Assembly (NCBI GenBank): GCA_900766925.1
Contig: CAAFXG010000288.1
Coordinates: 1 to 38,401 of the forward strand
Length of the DNA stretch: 38,401 nt
Origin: Lachnospiraceae bacterium
Lineage (GTDB): Bacteria; Bacillota; Clostridia; Lachnospirales; Lachnospiraceae
Direction of reading: 5' to 3'
This document shows, piece after piece, positions 14,457-22,019 of the stretch. The notes under the pieces are model-generated. The model saw only the letters and a list, made by a program, of their open reading frames with translations. It searched no databases and had not been told where the DNA came from. Position 1 is the stretch's first letter. Every line of letters begins with the position of its first letter. A program made the translations under genes and the position numbers.

Positions 14457-14875
14457 AGCTGGAACTTAGCTTCATACACAATAGTAGTAGGCACAGTCGC
14501 TATAGACTCAACTACTACTTCTGCTTCAGCTTCTGCAGAGAGTAAGACATCTCCCTGATACCAGCCTACGAACTTATAGCCATCAGCGGCTACAGCAGAC
14601 AAGAATAGCTTCTGTCCACGAGTAACATTACCACCTGAAGGATAAGCCCGGCATCCTGCTGTATGTGCAGTTTCTTCTACATTAGTAGTAAATGCTAATG
14701 CGGCATCAGGCACTACTACCTTAATACCTGTGCCTACTTTCTGCAGCAGTGTAGGCTCAAGTCCTTCTGTGTTTGTAAGAAGCTCAGCTGCTTCTACAAT
14801 TGTCTGAGCGTCGCAAAAGGTTGTTGCTCCGCCGTCATATAAACCTTTGTAATGGTTTAGTGACTTTACTGTCAT
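14450..14875 (-). CDS. Small virion/tail protein with InlB-B-repeat-like domain
   Basis: 141 residues, with AGGAGG before the ATG. After a conserved-looking N-terminus (TVKSLNHYKGLYDG) the C-terminal part contains GQKLFLSAVAADGYKFVGWY and then a run ending in VYEAKF. The G-Y-x-F-x-G-W-Y pattern is that of the InlB B-repeat/bacterial-repeat beta fold used in surface adhesion. It lies between the long tail fibre and the coiled-coil/propeller genes. It could be a fibre cap or host-binding accessory; the exact role is not known. The stop falls in a triple hairpin repeat. Confidence 0.45.
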   Translation of the reverse strand: MTVKSLNHYKGLYDGGATTFCDAQTIVEAAELLTNTEGLEPTLLQKVGTGIKVVVPDAALAFTTNVEETAHTAGCRAYPSGGNVTRGQKLFLSAVAADGYKFVGWYQGDVLLSAEAEAEVVVESIATVPTTIVYEAKFQLN

Positions 14876-14885
14876 ATATTACCTC

Positions 14886-16328
14886 CTATTGTCGGTGACC
14901 TACTATATAAACCTCAGGATAATAGAGGGAGCTCCTCAGAGTTTGATATCTAATAGTAACTAACGGGGCACGATTAATTGCAGTAGTACTAGGAAAATCT
15001 GCATCAGCACATAGCATACAGGCACTCTCAGGAAAGTCCGGTGGAAAAGTAATACCACTCATAGACCCTACTGTCATATCTGCAGCATCTGGTAAACCTG
15101 AATCAGAAGTAGTAGATAAAGCATTTTTTAAAGCTGCTCGATACGCCAAAAAGCTTTCTTCTTTAAACAGCTTAAATTGCTTATTAAAAACACTATGTGA
15201 ATATTTTAGCATAAGACTAGCATACTCTAGTAGGGGTGATTTATAAAAAAGTCCTTGCAAATCTGTGCCTACAAGCTGTGCAATATCACAATGAAGCGCT
15301 AGAGGTCCATATTTTGCGTCATACCCAGATTCCAGATTTGGATAACAGCCATACATTTCACTACTATCAAGCGAGCTATCTATCTCAGCAATTACTGCTT
15401 GAAAATATGGGCTAGTCTTATCCTTCAATTTACTATAAATTTCACTTTGTAGATAACTAGTGTTACTCTCATCAGAACTAAAGCGGCTTAAAGTATTTGC
15501 TAAGGACATAAGTACTATATGGTTGTTAATGGGAGCTTTATTGACTAATACCATATTTTTAAAATAATTTATGTCTACAACAAGAAAGTACCGCTTAGAG
15601 TTGTTATAGCTATTTACAGTATAAACAATATCACCTATATGTAGACCTGTAGGACAGCCTTTATTCTTCAGGTCATTAAACAGAGTAGTCCAGCCTATTT
15701 CATCTGTACGGTATATATTGTGTGTAATAATACTATTATATATCTCGGCCTGTGTCTGTGTTATCAAAGAGCGTATTGCAGTATCCTCAGATTTTCTTGC
15801 TGCAGTTTCATTCGATATAGCTGTTGTATTGGCAGATATATTTCCTGTATTAGTATTTATCTTAGAAGTGTTAGCACTTACAGTATTATTCAAGCTAGTT
15901 ATTTTGCTATCTAAAACACCGTCCTGTTGTGTACGAGCAAGCTGTTCCTGTTCTATTGCAGATTTTCTTGCTGCAGTTTCATTCGATATAGCTGTTGTAT
16001 TGGCAGATATATTTTCTGTATTAGTACTTATCCGTTCTGACAGCTCAGACATACTACCCTGTATACGACTCTTACACTGGTCATTAGTCTCATTTTCTCC
16101 CGGCACTAATGGCCACATAAGGTTAGATAGTTCTTCATACATAGAGTCTACTGTTGCTTTTGTTTCTCTGAAGCGTTTTGTAAATGCGTTCATAAGCCAG
16201 TTCCACCACTTAGCAGGAAGAGTCCAGCCTACTTTAACACCTTCAGCATAATTCTGGTCTGTAGGCTTTTGTGTTGTCTGTGAGTCTTTAGCGTATTCTT
16301 CAATGTCTTCGATAGTATTGTTTTTCAT
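14886..16328 (-). CDS. Tail fibre protein
   Basis: 480 residues from ATG 16328, which has AGGAG 6 bases upstream; the longer ORF to 16403 begins inside the preceding gene without such a site. The N-terminal 100 residues (KWWNWLMNAFTKRFRETKAT) look like a baseplate-attachment domain. Residues about 100-200 form a trimer-type coiled coil with repeated ENISANTTAISNETAARKS, encoded by a direct DNA repeat. The C-terminal 270 residues are likely the receptor-binding part. It follows the DUF2612-like baseplate gene, the normal position for a myovirus fibre. Repeat-driven length change is possible. Confidence 0.7.
   Translation of the reverse strand: MKNNTIEDIEEYAKDSQTTQKPTDQNYAEGVKVGWTLPAKWWNWLMNAFTKRFRETKATVDSMYEELSNLMWPLVPGENETNDQCKSRIQGSMSELSERISTNTENISANTTAISNETAARKSAIEQEQLARTQQDGVLDSKITSLNNTVSANTSKINTNTGNISANTTAISNETAARKSEDTAIRSLITQTQAEIYNSIITHNIYRTDEIGWTTLFNDLKNKGCPTGLHIGDIVYTVNSYNNSKRYFLVVDINYFKNMVLVNKAPINNHIVLMSLANTLSRFSSDESNTSYLQSEIYSKLKDKTSPYFQAVIAEIDSSLDSSEMYGCYPNLESGYDAKYGPLALHCDIAQLVGTDLQGLFYKSPLLEYASLMLKYSHSVFNKQFKLFKEESFLAYRAALKNALSTTSDSGLPDAADMTVGSMSGITFPPDFPESACMLCADADFPSTTAINRAPLVTIRYQTLRSSLYYPEVYIVGHRQ
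15788..16030 (-). repeat. Direct repeat within the tail fibre gene
   Basis: About 72 bases at 15788-15859 recur at 15959-16030 with two mismatches, offset by 171 bases (57 codons, in frame). They encode the ISANTTAISNETAARKS segment twice. Recombination between copies would shorten or lengthen the fibre stalk without breaking the frame. Confidence 0.85.
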
Positions 16329-16338
16329 TTTGTGCTCC

Positions 16339-16959
16339 TTATGAAATATAGAAAAGTATATAGCTACTGTATATACTATCAAGTACAAGACGCAGCTTAG
16401 CAATAAGAACAGGGTTTATATTCTTATCATAGTCAAGTACAAATATATCAGGCTGTGTCTGTTGCCAAGTAAACTTATCTGTCTCAAGTATGCTATAAGT
16501 AACATTAGTAATGAACTTAATACTTAAAATATCTGTAGTCTCTGACAGTAGCTTAAGTATTGTTCTGAACTGTGTTACAGGAAGTACTGTAGTTTTATTG
16601 TCACCGTACTGTGTAAGAGTAAGCTTACCTGCAGGATAATCTGCCTGTTCTACCTTATTCACATACTCTTCTGCGATACCTATACTATCATTATATTCTT
16701 CCTGTTCAACGTAGTTATTTACAAATATAATATTGCCATCTGTATTAATATTAATAGAGAATATGCCTAGCCTTTGAAGCCCCATAAGACGGCCTATAGT
16801 ATCAAGCTGATACTCTTCTGCATTGTCAATATTTAAGTCTTTAAAGTAACTTAAATGCTCATCTACTTTATTTTCTTTATGAAAAAAGTCATAGACACAC
16901 TTGAAGAAAGCACTTATTATGGGTCCGTTAAACTGCTTAGCAAGATATGCTCTATCCAT
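16339..16959 (-). CDS. Baseplate wedge-like protein (DUF2612-like)
   Basis: 206 residues; GAGG precedes the ATG, which overlaps the stop of baseplate J (TAATG). The N-terminal half contains a stretch from LAKQFNGPIISAFFKCVYDF to EYQLDTIGRLMGLQR, the typical 'length-identity-of-grid' pattern of DUF2612/gpI-like baseplate proteins (D-x-I-G-R-L-x-G-x-x-R). The C-terminal half is beta-rich. In phages with a DUF3383 sheath this gene regularly follows baseplate J and precedes the fibre. It should link fibre to baseplate. Confidence 0.65.
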   Translation of the reverse strand: MDRAYLAKQFNGPIISAFFKCVYDFFHKENKVDEHLSYFKDLNIDNAEEYQLDTIGRLMGLQRLGIFSININTDGNIIFVNNYVEQEEYNDSIGIAEEYVNKVEQADYPAGKLTLTQYGDNKTTVLPVTQFRTILKLLSETTDILSIKFITNVTYSILETDKFTWQQTQPDIFVLDYDKNINPVLIAKLRLVLDSIYSSYILFYIS

Positions 16960-18161
16960 TAGTCCACCTCAAATGTAATAAAGTCTTCAGAGTTCTGTAT
17001 AATGCCAATGTTATTAATATTCATATATACATAGTCACTATAGTTAGAACCATCACTTGACAATGAGATTCCTATAATATATGAGTACTCAGGTATACTT
17101 GCAATACTTTCCATAATATATGACTGTGTATAGTTAACTCCCATCTTTAAAGAGTTAGAAAGTTTTGCTATGCTGTTTCTTATAGCATCAGTAACCTCAG
17201 TAGCAATAGTTCCTTCAATACCTTTTACGTGAACCTTTACATATATATTCTTTGCATCAGGAGGGAAGTAATTCAATGTAAATTCCTGATTGTTTACTTC
17301 TTTATACACCTGTGTAAGCCCAGAATCACCTCCGACTGTAGGAGCGTACATATACTTAAAGTATGTTTCTGCAAGATTATTTGCAGTGCCCTGTATAAAT
17401 ACAATAGCATTTCTAGGCGGAACAGTATATCCAGCAACTGTCTTACTTTCTGTTGTAGAGATATTATAGAGTATATTTGCTTTAGTAACACCTGTGAGTC
17501 CATTCAATGCAGTAATAGCCGCATTTACAGGAGTTACTGTTTCATTGCTCTGTATTCTTGTGCGTAGTGCAGATATACTCTCAATATTTGTACCAGGCTC
17601 AGAGCCTAAGTTTGTGCAGCTTTCCATATTAGCTATGTTTTTATCGAACTTGTCTATACTGTCAGACGTAATATATACAGGACCTGTTTTGTCTGCAATA
17701 GTAACAACACTATCTGTACCGTGTGCAGGTATATTATAGGTTGTTATAGGCTTGAATATATACTCTTCGTCTTCATAAGTAATAGTTATAGTGTCAGCAG
17801 GAGCTATAATACACTCACTATCTCCTGCAGTAACACGCATAGTCATAGTTGAGTATGAACCCTGCTTACGCTCAATACGAGCAATTTGTGCTAAGTTCAA
17901 TACCTGCTGGTCTGCACAGTTACTGATAGAAAAGGACTGTGCTACTGCAAAAATCATCTTTTGTATTACTGAAGTTACATAGCCTATACCGAAAATTATA
18001 AGCCATATAGGTGAAGCAAGATTAATCTTAAACTGGACTATTTCACCTTTACGGTTTTTAATATTGTTATCAGCCATATACTTGTTTATATAGTTAAGAA
18101 GATTATATGCGTTTGTAGTAGCATCGTCTACTATATATTCTCTTCCTTCAAAATTAATCAT
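16959..18161 (-). CDS. Baseplate J-like protein
   Basis: 400 residues; GGAG precedes the ATG, and it overlaps its neighbours by one base on both sides. It has the baseplate J layout: an N-terminal helix-rich domain (IWLIIFGIGYVTSVIQKMIF), a beta domain with GSYSTMTMRVTAG and YEDEEYIFKPITTYNIPAHG, a NIESISALRTRIQ segment, then GLTGVTKANILYN and AIVFIQGTANNLAETYF, and a C-terminal VKVHVKGIEGTIATEVTDAI. These proteins form the wedges around the central hub of contractile tails. Order and coupling with gp25-like and DUF2612-like genes support the call. Confidence 0.85.
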   Translation of the reverse strand: MINFEGREYIVDDATTNAYNLLNYINKYMADNNIKNRKGEIVQFKINLASPIWLIIFGIGYVTSVIQKMIFAVAQSFSISNCADQQVLNLAQIARIERKQGSYSTMTMRVTAGDSECIIAPADTITITYEDEEYIFKPITTYNIPAHGTDSVVTIADKTGPVYITSDSIDKFDKNIANMESCTNLGSEPGTNIESISALRTRIQSNETVTPVNAAITALNGLTGVTKANILYNISTTESKTVAGYTVPPRNAIVFIQGTANNLAETYFKYMYAPTVGGDSGLTQVYKEVNNQEFTLNYFPPDAKNIYVKVHVKGIEGTIATEVTDAIRNSIAKLSNSLKMGVNYTQSYIMESIASIPEYSYIIGISLSSDGSNYSDYVYMNINNIGIIQNSEDFITFEVD

Positions 18162-18511
18162 TATATTGCTCCTGAGTTTATATAAACTTTGTTTATACCT
18201 ACAACAAGTTTTTCATCTTTTATACTGTAAGTAGGAGTATAGTTATAAGCTTCAGTATATAAGTTTATATTCTTACGACACTGATTGTCTACTTGTGACA
18301 ATGTCTTATCACCAAGTAAGTATCCTTTCCAATCATTACCCTTATCTTCCATAAGAGGCACGGAGTCAGTAGATAGGTAGGCTGCAACAGTAGCAAGCTG
18401 GTCTGTCTCAGAAGACTCTTCTAACAAGACAGGTAAGCCATCTATAACATCTATATCCCAGTTGTAATTTTCAACTTCAGGATTTTCAGTTGTAAATAAC
18501 TTAAGCTCCAT
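18161..18511 (-). CDS. Baseplate protein, gp25/DUF2634-like
   Basis: 116 residues from ATG 18511 with GGAGG 5 bases upstream; the in-frame TTG at 18523 overlaps that ribosome-binding site and is unlikely. The sequence, with VENYNWDIDVIDGLPVLLEE, LATVAAYLSTDSVPLMEDKG and a C-terminal INKVYIN, is of the size and position of the gp25-like wedge initiator that always sits next to baseplate J. It starts 58 bases after the spike-tip gene stop. Similarity is at the level of size, position and fold pattern only. Confidence 0.6.
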   Translation of the reverse strand: MELKLFTTENPEVENYNWDIDVIDGLPVLLEESSETDQLATVAAYLSTDSVPLMEDKGNDWKGYLLGDKTLSQVDNQCRKNINLYTEAYNYTPTYSIKDEKLVVGINKVYINSGAI

Positions 18512-18568
18512 AATTTCCTCCAAATAATAATTTTATCACGGACAATGAAAATTGTAAATGGATAATAA

Positions 18569-18949
18569 TTATCCAAGTGTAACATCTGTCTGCCCGGCGT
18601 CAGCAACAGTAAGAATAAGTGGTACATCAGTAGATGTGTTTCCCTGTACAAAAGTACCAGTATCACTACCGCTGCTTTTATCACCAAGAAGCAGTGCAAC
18701 TCCTGCAGATGTTTTCATATTACTACCAGTAGCAGTAATAGTACTGGTTACAGGCTTAGATAGAACACCTGCAGGGCCACTTGCTCCTGGAGGCACTAGT
18801 ACTTTTACATCACCAAAGAATACACCTTTATTGTTTATAAATACTTCTGTACTTGCTGGAGTAAGGAACTGTAAAGGTGAAGGTGATGTTATCACCCCAC
18901 CATTAATCAGTATAGTACAGCCATTAACCACAACCGGTTTTCCAGCCAT
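18569..18949 (-). CDS. Putative spike-tip (PAAR-like) protein
   Basis: 126 residues; AGGAGG lies 8 bases before the ATG. It is rich in Gly, Ser, Thr and Val, with short strands (GKPVVVNGCTILINGG, TEVFINNKGVF, ITATGSNMKTSAGVALLLG). Small beta-rich proteins placed right after the spike gene in contractile tails commonly cap the spike as PAAR-like tips. No PAAR motif or metal triad (His/Cys) is obvious, so the assignment is mainly by position and composition. It has its own stem-loop/promoter-like cassette upstream. Confidence 0.4.
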   Translation of the reverse strand: MAGKPVVVNGCTILINGGVITSPSPLQFLTPASTEVFINNKGVFFGDVKVLVPPGASGPAGVLSKPVTSTITATGSNMKTSAGVALLLGDKSSGSDTGTFVQGNTSTDVPLILTVADAGQTDVTLG

Positions 18950-18989
18950 AGCGTATTCCTCCTATCATAATATTGTAAAAATATATTAC

Positions 18990-19047
18990 ATATAAAATGC
19001 TTACTTCATTCTAAAAGGTCCTTAAAAACACAAATTTAAGGACCTCA
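18990..19047 (-). repeat. Dispersed stem-loop cassette, copy E2
   Basis: AGGTCCTTAAA at 19016-19026 and TTTAAGGACCT at 19035-19045 form an 11-bp stem with an 8-base loop; ATATAAAATGC lies 15 bases from the stem. Read on the - strand, the stem is followed by TTTT and then GCATTTTATAT. It lies between the stop of the spike gene (19059) and the start of the spike-tip gene (18949). Confidence 0.75.
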
Positions 19048-19058
19048 AAAAAGGACTT

Positions 19059-19967
19059 TTACAAGACTGTAAGTTTTCCGTTTATTACTGTTCCACTTGC
19101 AGACATCTCAATCTTCTTAGAGTTTTTATCTGTAATTGTAATTCCTGATGATGAAGATACAATCTTGTTATTTGCAGAGTCACTTATACTAAAGCCACTA
19201 CTGCTGAGTTCAATCTTATTTTTATTAGTATCTTCAACTGTTATACCATTACTGTCACAAGTAACTTTATTGCCATTAGTATCTTCGACTGTTATACCAT
19301 TACTGTCACAAGTAACTTTATTGCCATTAGTATCTTCAGTTGCAATGCCATCTTTAGTGGTAGTAATGCTGTTGTCGAATCTATCAGTTACTTTTATACC
19401 ATCAGCAGACATAGCAACACTATTCACTTTGTCATCATCAGATACATCTGTTACAGTAATGCCATTTTCATTCATAATAGCAGTATTGCCATTACGGTCA
19501 GTAATACTTATACCATCTTTATTTATAAGTATTGTATTGTGCTTATCAGCTTCACCTGAGTCTACAGTGTCATTAAAAGTAAAGCCATTCTCATCAATAG
19601 TAATCAATGATATTGCAGCTTCAGAGCCACTACTACAAATAGGTAAACACTTTAAAGTAGGTGCAGAATAGCTATCAACAGCTGTATCTTGTTCTAGTGT
19701 TGCAGTATCTTTTATAAATGTCCTGCTTGAAAATACAAGTACATAATCTCCTACTTTTGGTACAAGGTTTATAGAGTAGCCATTGCAGCCAAAAGAGATT
19801 ACTTCAACATTTGTCATTATGACATCTTCACGTTTTAAATCTACGTACCTCTCATTTACTGCAGTAACTTCAGCATAGTCTATAAAACGCATATCTTTTA
19901 TTATACCTTTAGCTATATCTGAGCTGTTTAGATTAGACAGCATAGCACTCAGCTCTACTCCTATCAT
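19059..19967 (-). CDS. Baseplate spike protein with beta-helix repeats
   Basis: 302 residues; AAGGAG precedes the ATG. Residues 1-110 form an OB-like domain (YAEVTAVNERYVDL, INLVPKVGDYVLVFSS), as in Gp138/gpV-type spikes. From about residue 120 there are roughly ten degenerate 17-20 residue repeats with the core G-I-T-V-x-D-x-x-G-N-K (for example NGITVEDTNGNKVTCDS twice in succession), which should form a trimeric beta-helix needle. It pierces the outer membrane during tail contraction. The gene follows the hub gene and precedes the tip gene. Confidence 0.75.
   Translation of the reverse strand: MIGVELSAMLSNLNSSDIAKGIIKDMRFIDYAEVTAVNERYVDLKREDVIMTNVEVISFGCNGYSINLVPKVGDYVLVFSSRTFIKDTATLEQDTAVDSYSAPTLKCLPICSSGSEAAISLITIDENGFTFNDTVDSGEADKHNTILINKDGISITDRNGNTAIMNENGITVTDVSDDDKVNSVAMSADGIKVTDRFDNSITTTKDGIATEDTNGNKVTCDSNGITVEDTNGNKVTCDSNGITVEDTNKNKIELSSSGFSISDSANNKIVSSSSGITITDKNSKKIEMSASGTVINGKLTVL
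19224..19337 (-). repeat. 51-bp tandem repeat in the spike gene
   Basis: Two 51-base units at 19224-19274 and 19275-19325 differ at one base, and the first 12 bases of a third follow (19326-19337). They encode an exact 17-residue repeat of the spike needle, evidence of recent in-frame duplication. Confidence 0.9.
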
Positions 19968-19970
19968 ATA

Positions 19971-21005
19971 CTACTCCTTCTTAAAAAGTGCATCAATATT
20001 AGTTATGTCATTAAGTTTTATACCATTTATGTGCATCTGATTAGTTCCATTTGTAGAGAACTTTACTTCAGTATAGTTTGCTTTTATCAGGTTTAAAGGT
20101 GACAAAGAAGTAATACCCGTTGTATTAAGCACAGAGCTATAGTAACTAGACTGAAGATAAAACACAGTTTCTGCCTGTATGCTTGGTATATAAGGGCATA
20201 TAATACTTACTTCTGAGCCTGATGCTGATACACTACTTATCATACTTAATACAGTAAGAGTAGGCATAGTCGTTTTTGCCATAGTACTTGACACTCTTAT
20301 ATTTGCATTATCTGCATACAGATATATAGGAGGTAGTTTTTTACTATAAGCAATAGACAATAGCTCACTGTTCAACCAAGATAGAGCTTTATAAATACTG
20401 CTACATTGTGTAGAACTTCCGTGATAGCTATATGTCATACTAAGCCATTCTTTAGGTAGTCCTGTTGTATCAAGAAGTAGCCCGTGTGTTGCGTTTGACT
20501 TACTGCTTATGCTTGAATTTATAGTATTTATTACCTGATTAAGAAACACAGGAATAGGATATTCAGCTATAGACCTGCTTCCTGCTGGGTCAGCAATCTT
20601 TATATTTGCATTATCACTAAATAAAGTAGCACTACCTACTACTCCTTGAAACGTCAGAATACCGTTAGGATTAGGAGACTCCTGAAATACACTCATTACT
20701 TCACCACGGAATGAGTATGCCTCTCCACTGCTGTAATACCCCATAAGCACCTCTATCTCTGAGAAAGTACTTAAGTCAACTGTAGTAGAAAAGTTCATAA
20801 TACTAACAGTGAACTGTGTTACCATATTATTCGGTATAGCCTTAAGCTGAACTGCAATATTAGGTTTTGCTCCTGTTCTAGGCGTAACTATCCTAAACTT
20901 ATCAGGAACAGAAGCATCCTTTCTGTAGAAGTCTATATTTATAAACCTGTCAAATAGAGACTGTGTACTACTTAATATACCTCTGAGCGTATCTAATTTA
21001 CTCAT
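19971..21005 (-). CDS. Baseplate hub protein (gpD/gp27-like)
   Basis: 344 residues; GAGGAAAG precedes the ATG, which overlaps the previous gene by 8 bases. It has a beta-rich N-terminal domain (KFRIVTPRTGAKPNIAVQLK, TQFTVSIMNFSTTVDLS) with EVLMGYYSSGEAYSFRGEVMS, matching the 'G-x-V-x-x-V' barrel of hub proteins. Its place between the small baseplate protein and the spike agrees with a hub role, binding tail tube to spike. The C-terminal half has little distinctive motif content. The family name is by fold pattern and order. Confidence 0.6.
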   Translation of the reverse strand: MSKLDTLRGILSSTQSLFDRFINIDFYRKDASVPDKFRIVTPRTGAKPNIAVQLKAIPNNMVTQFTVSIMNFSTTVDLSTFSEIEVLMGYYSSGEAYSFRGEVMSVFQESPNPNGILTFQGVVGSATLFSDNANIKIADPAGSRSIAEYPIPVFLNQVINTINSSISSKSNATHGLLLDTTGLPKEWLSMTYSYHGSSTQCSSIYKALSWLNSELLSIAYSKKLPPIYLYADNANIRVSSTMAKTTMPTLTVLSMISSVSASGSEVSIICPYIPSIQAETVFYLQSSYYSSVLNTTGITSLSPLNLIKANYTEVKFSTNGTNQMHINGIKLNDITNIDALFKKE

Positions 21006-21330
21006 CTTCTTTCCTCATTGCAAGTATAACTGTTATACTGGACAAGTCTTCAAATGCTATTGTTTCTTTGTCTATTGCCAATATAACAGAATAAATTTCA
21101 TCATAAGGAAAATACACACTGTTTGGATTGCATACAATAGCACGCTCTTCTACTTTTTCATTATCAAGTATTCTGTTGAAACGGAATATCCACTTATTAT
21201 AAGTTTCACTTATACTGTCTCTGTCAAATACTGCCTCTACAACAAACTGAGCTGTTGCAGTATCAATAGTGAATACTACATTGTCACTATTAGCACTGTT
21301 ATCTGGTATATAAAAATAGTACTGTTTCAT
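20998..21330 (-). CDS. Small baseplate protein
   Basis: 110 residues from ATG 21330, which has GGAG 7 bases upstream; the ATG at 21336 is too close to the site. It is a compact beta-rich protein (VVFTIDTATAQFVVEAVFDR, KWIFRFNRI, VILAIDKETI). In phages with this tail type a small protein of about 110 residues occurs between the gp53/LysM-like gene and the hub gene. Its specific function is not known. Confidence 0.5.
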   Translation of the reverse strand: MKQYYFYIPDNSANSDNVVFTIDTATAQFVVEAVFDRDSISETYNKWIFRFNRILDNEKVEERAIVCNPNSVYFPYDEIYSVILAIDKETIAFEDLSSITVILAMRKEDE

Positions 21331-21341
21331 AAGCATACTCC

Positions 21342-22007
21342 TTACCTTATAAGTTTACTTGCGACTGATGCAGCATTTGCTGCAGCACTTCCTAACAAAC
21401 ATTTTCCTAAGTTCTTGACTGCTGCTACCGCAACAGACGCTTTTGCAACATCGTTAAGACTTATATCTCCTATGACCGTCGTAGTAGTAAGTAGCTCTAC
21501 TTCCTGAACAATAACGTCTATTTCATAAGCATTTTGTGCATTAGCTAAAGACTTTATTTTCAGCTTTTTTATTACAACATCTACAATTTCACCTGTGTCA
21601 GTTTTAAATGGAACAGTATCTCTAGACTTAAATGCAGTAAGTAATATTATCTTCTGTACAAGCAGCGTAGGCTTTATAAGGAGATAGTCTTCTACAATAG
21701 GTAATAAAGCAGATATATACCCGTGTAATGTCCAAGTACGAGGCTTAGGTGCTACATTGTCTGTAAGGTATGTTTTTACTCCTGTAGGCTGAGCTATAAT
21801 CATAGAGTTAGCAATATCCGCTTCATTATCATCTTCAATACTGACTGTAGCTATTGGTATATAGCACAATGATGGAGATGCAAGTACCTGCAGAGCATCA
21901 TTAAGTGCTTCTTTTCCAGTCTGCTTAGCAAGACCTGTAATAGTAGCAATAGCAGCTGAACCTGCTACCGCTGCCATATTCTTTCCAATAGAAGCTAAAC
22001 CTGCCAT
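21342..22007 (-). CDS. Baseplate/tail-tip protein
   Basis: 221 residues with AGGAGG before the ATG. The N-terminal 40 residues are an Ala/Gly-rich helix (SIGKNMAAVAGSAAIATITG) and the C-terminus is another (KASVAVAAVKNLGKCLLGSA); between them a beta domain (PRTWTLHGYIS, LLIKPTLLVQKIILL, EIVDVVIKKLKIKSL, AYEIDVIVQEVEL) resembles the Dit-like/gp53 strand pattern of baseplate assembly proteins. It follows the tape measure, the standard place for a distal tail adaptor. Confidence 0.55.
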   Translation of the reverse strand: MAGLASIGKNMAAVAGSAAIATITGLAKQTGKEALNDALQVLASPSLCYIPIATVSIEDDNEADIANSMIIAQPTGVKTYLTDNVAPKPRTWTLHGYISALLPIVEDYLLIKPTLLVQKIILLTAFKSRDTVPFKTDTGEIVDVVIKKLKIKSLANAQNAYEIDVIVQEVELLTTTTVIGDISLNDVAKASVAVAAVKNLGKCLLGSAAANAASVASKLIR

Positions 22008-22019
22008 ATATACACCTCC

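Noticed and set aside
15718..16251. 177-codon + strand ORF opposite the tail fibre gene
   Set aside because: Its repeats mirror the fibre repeats on the other strand, and no start signal is present.
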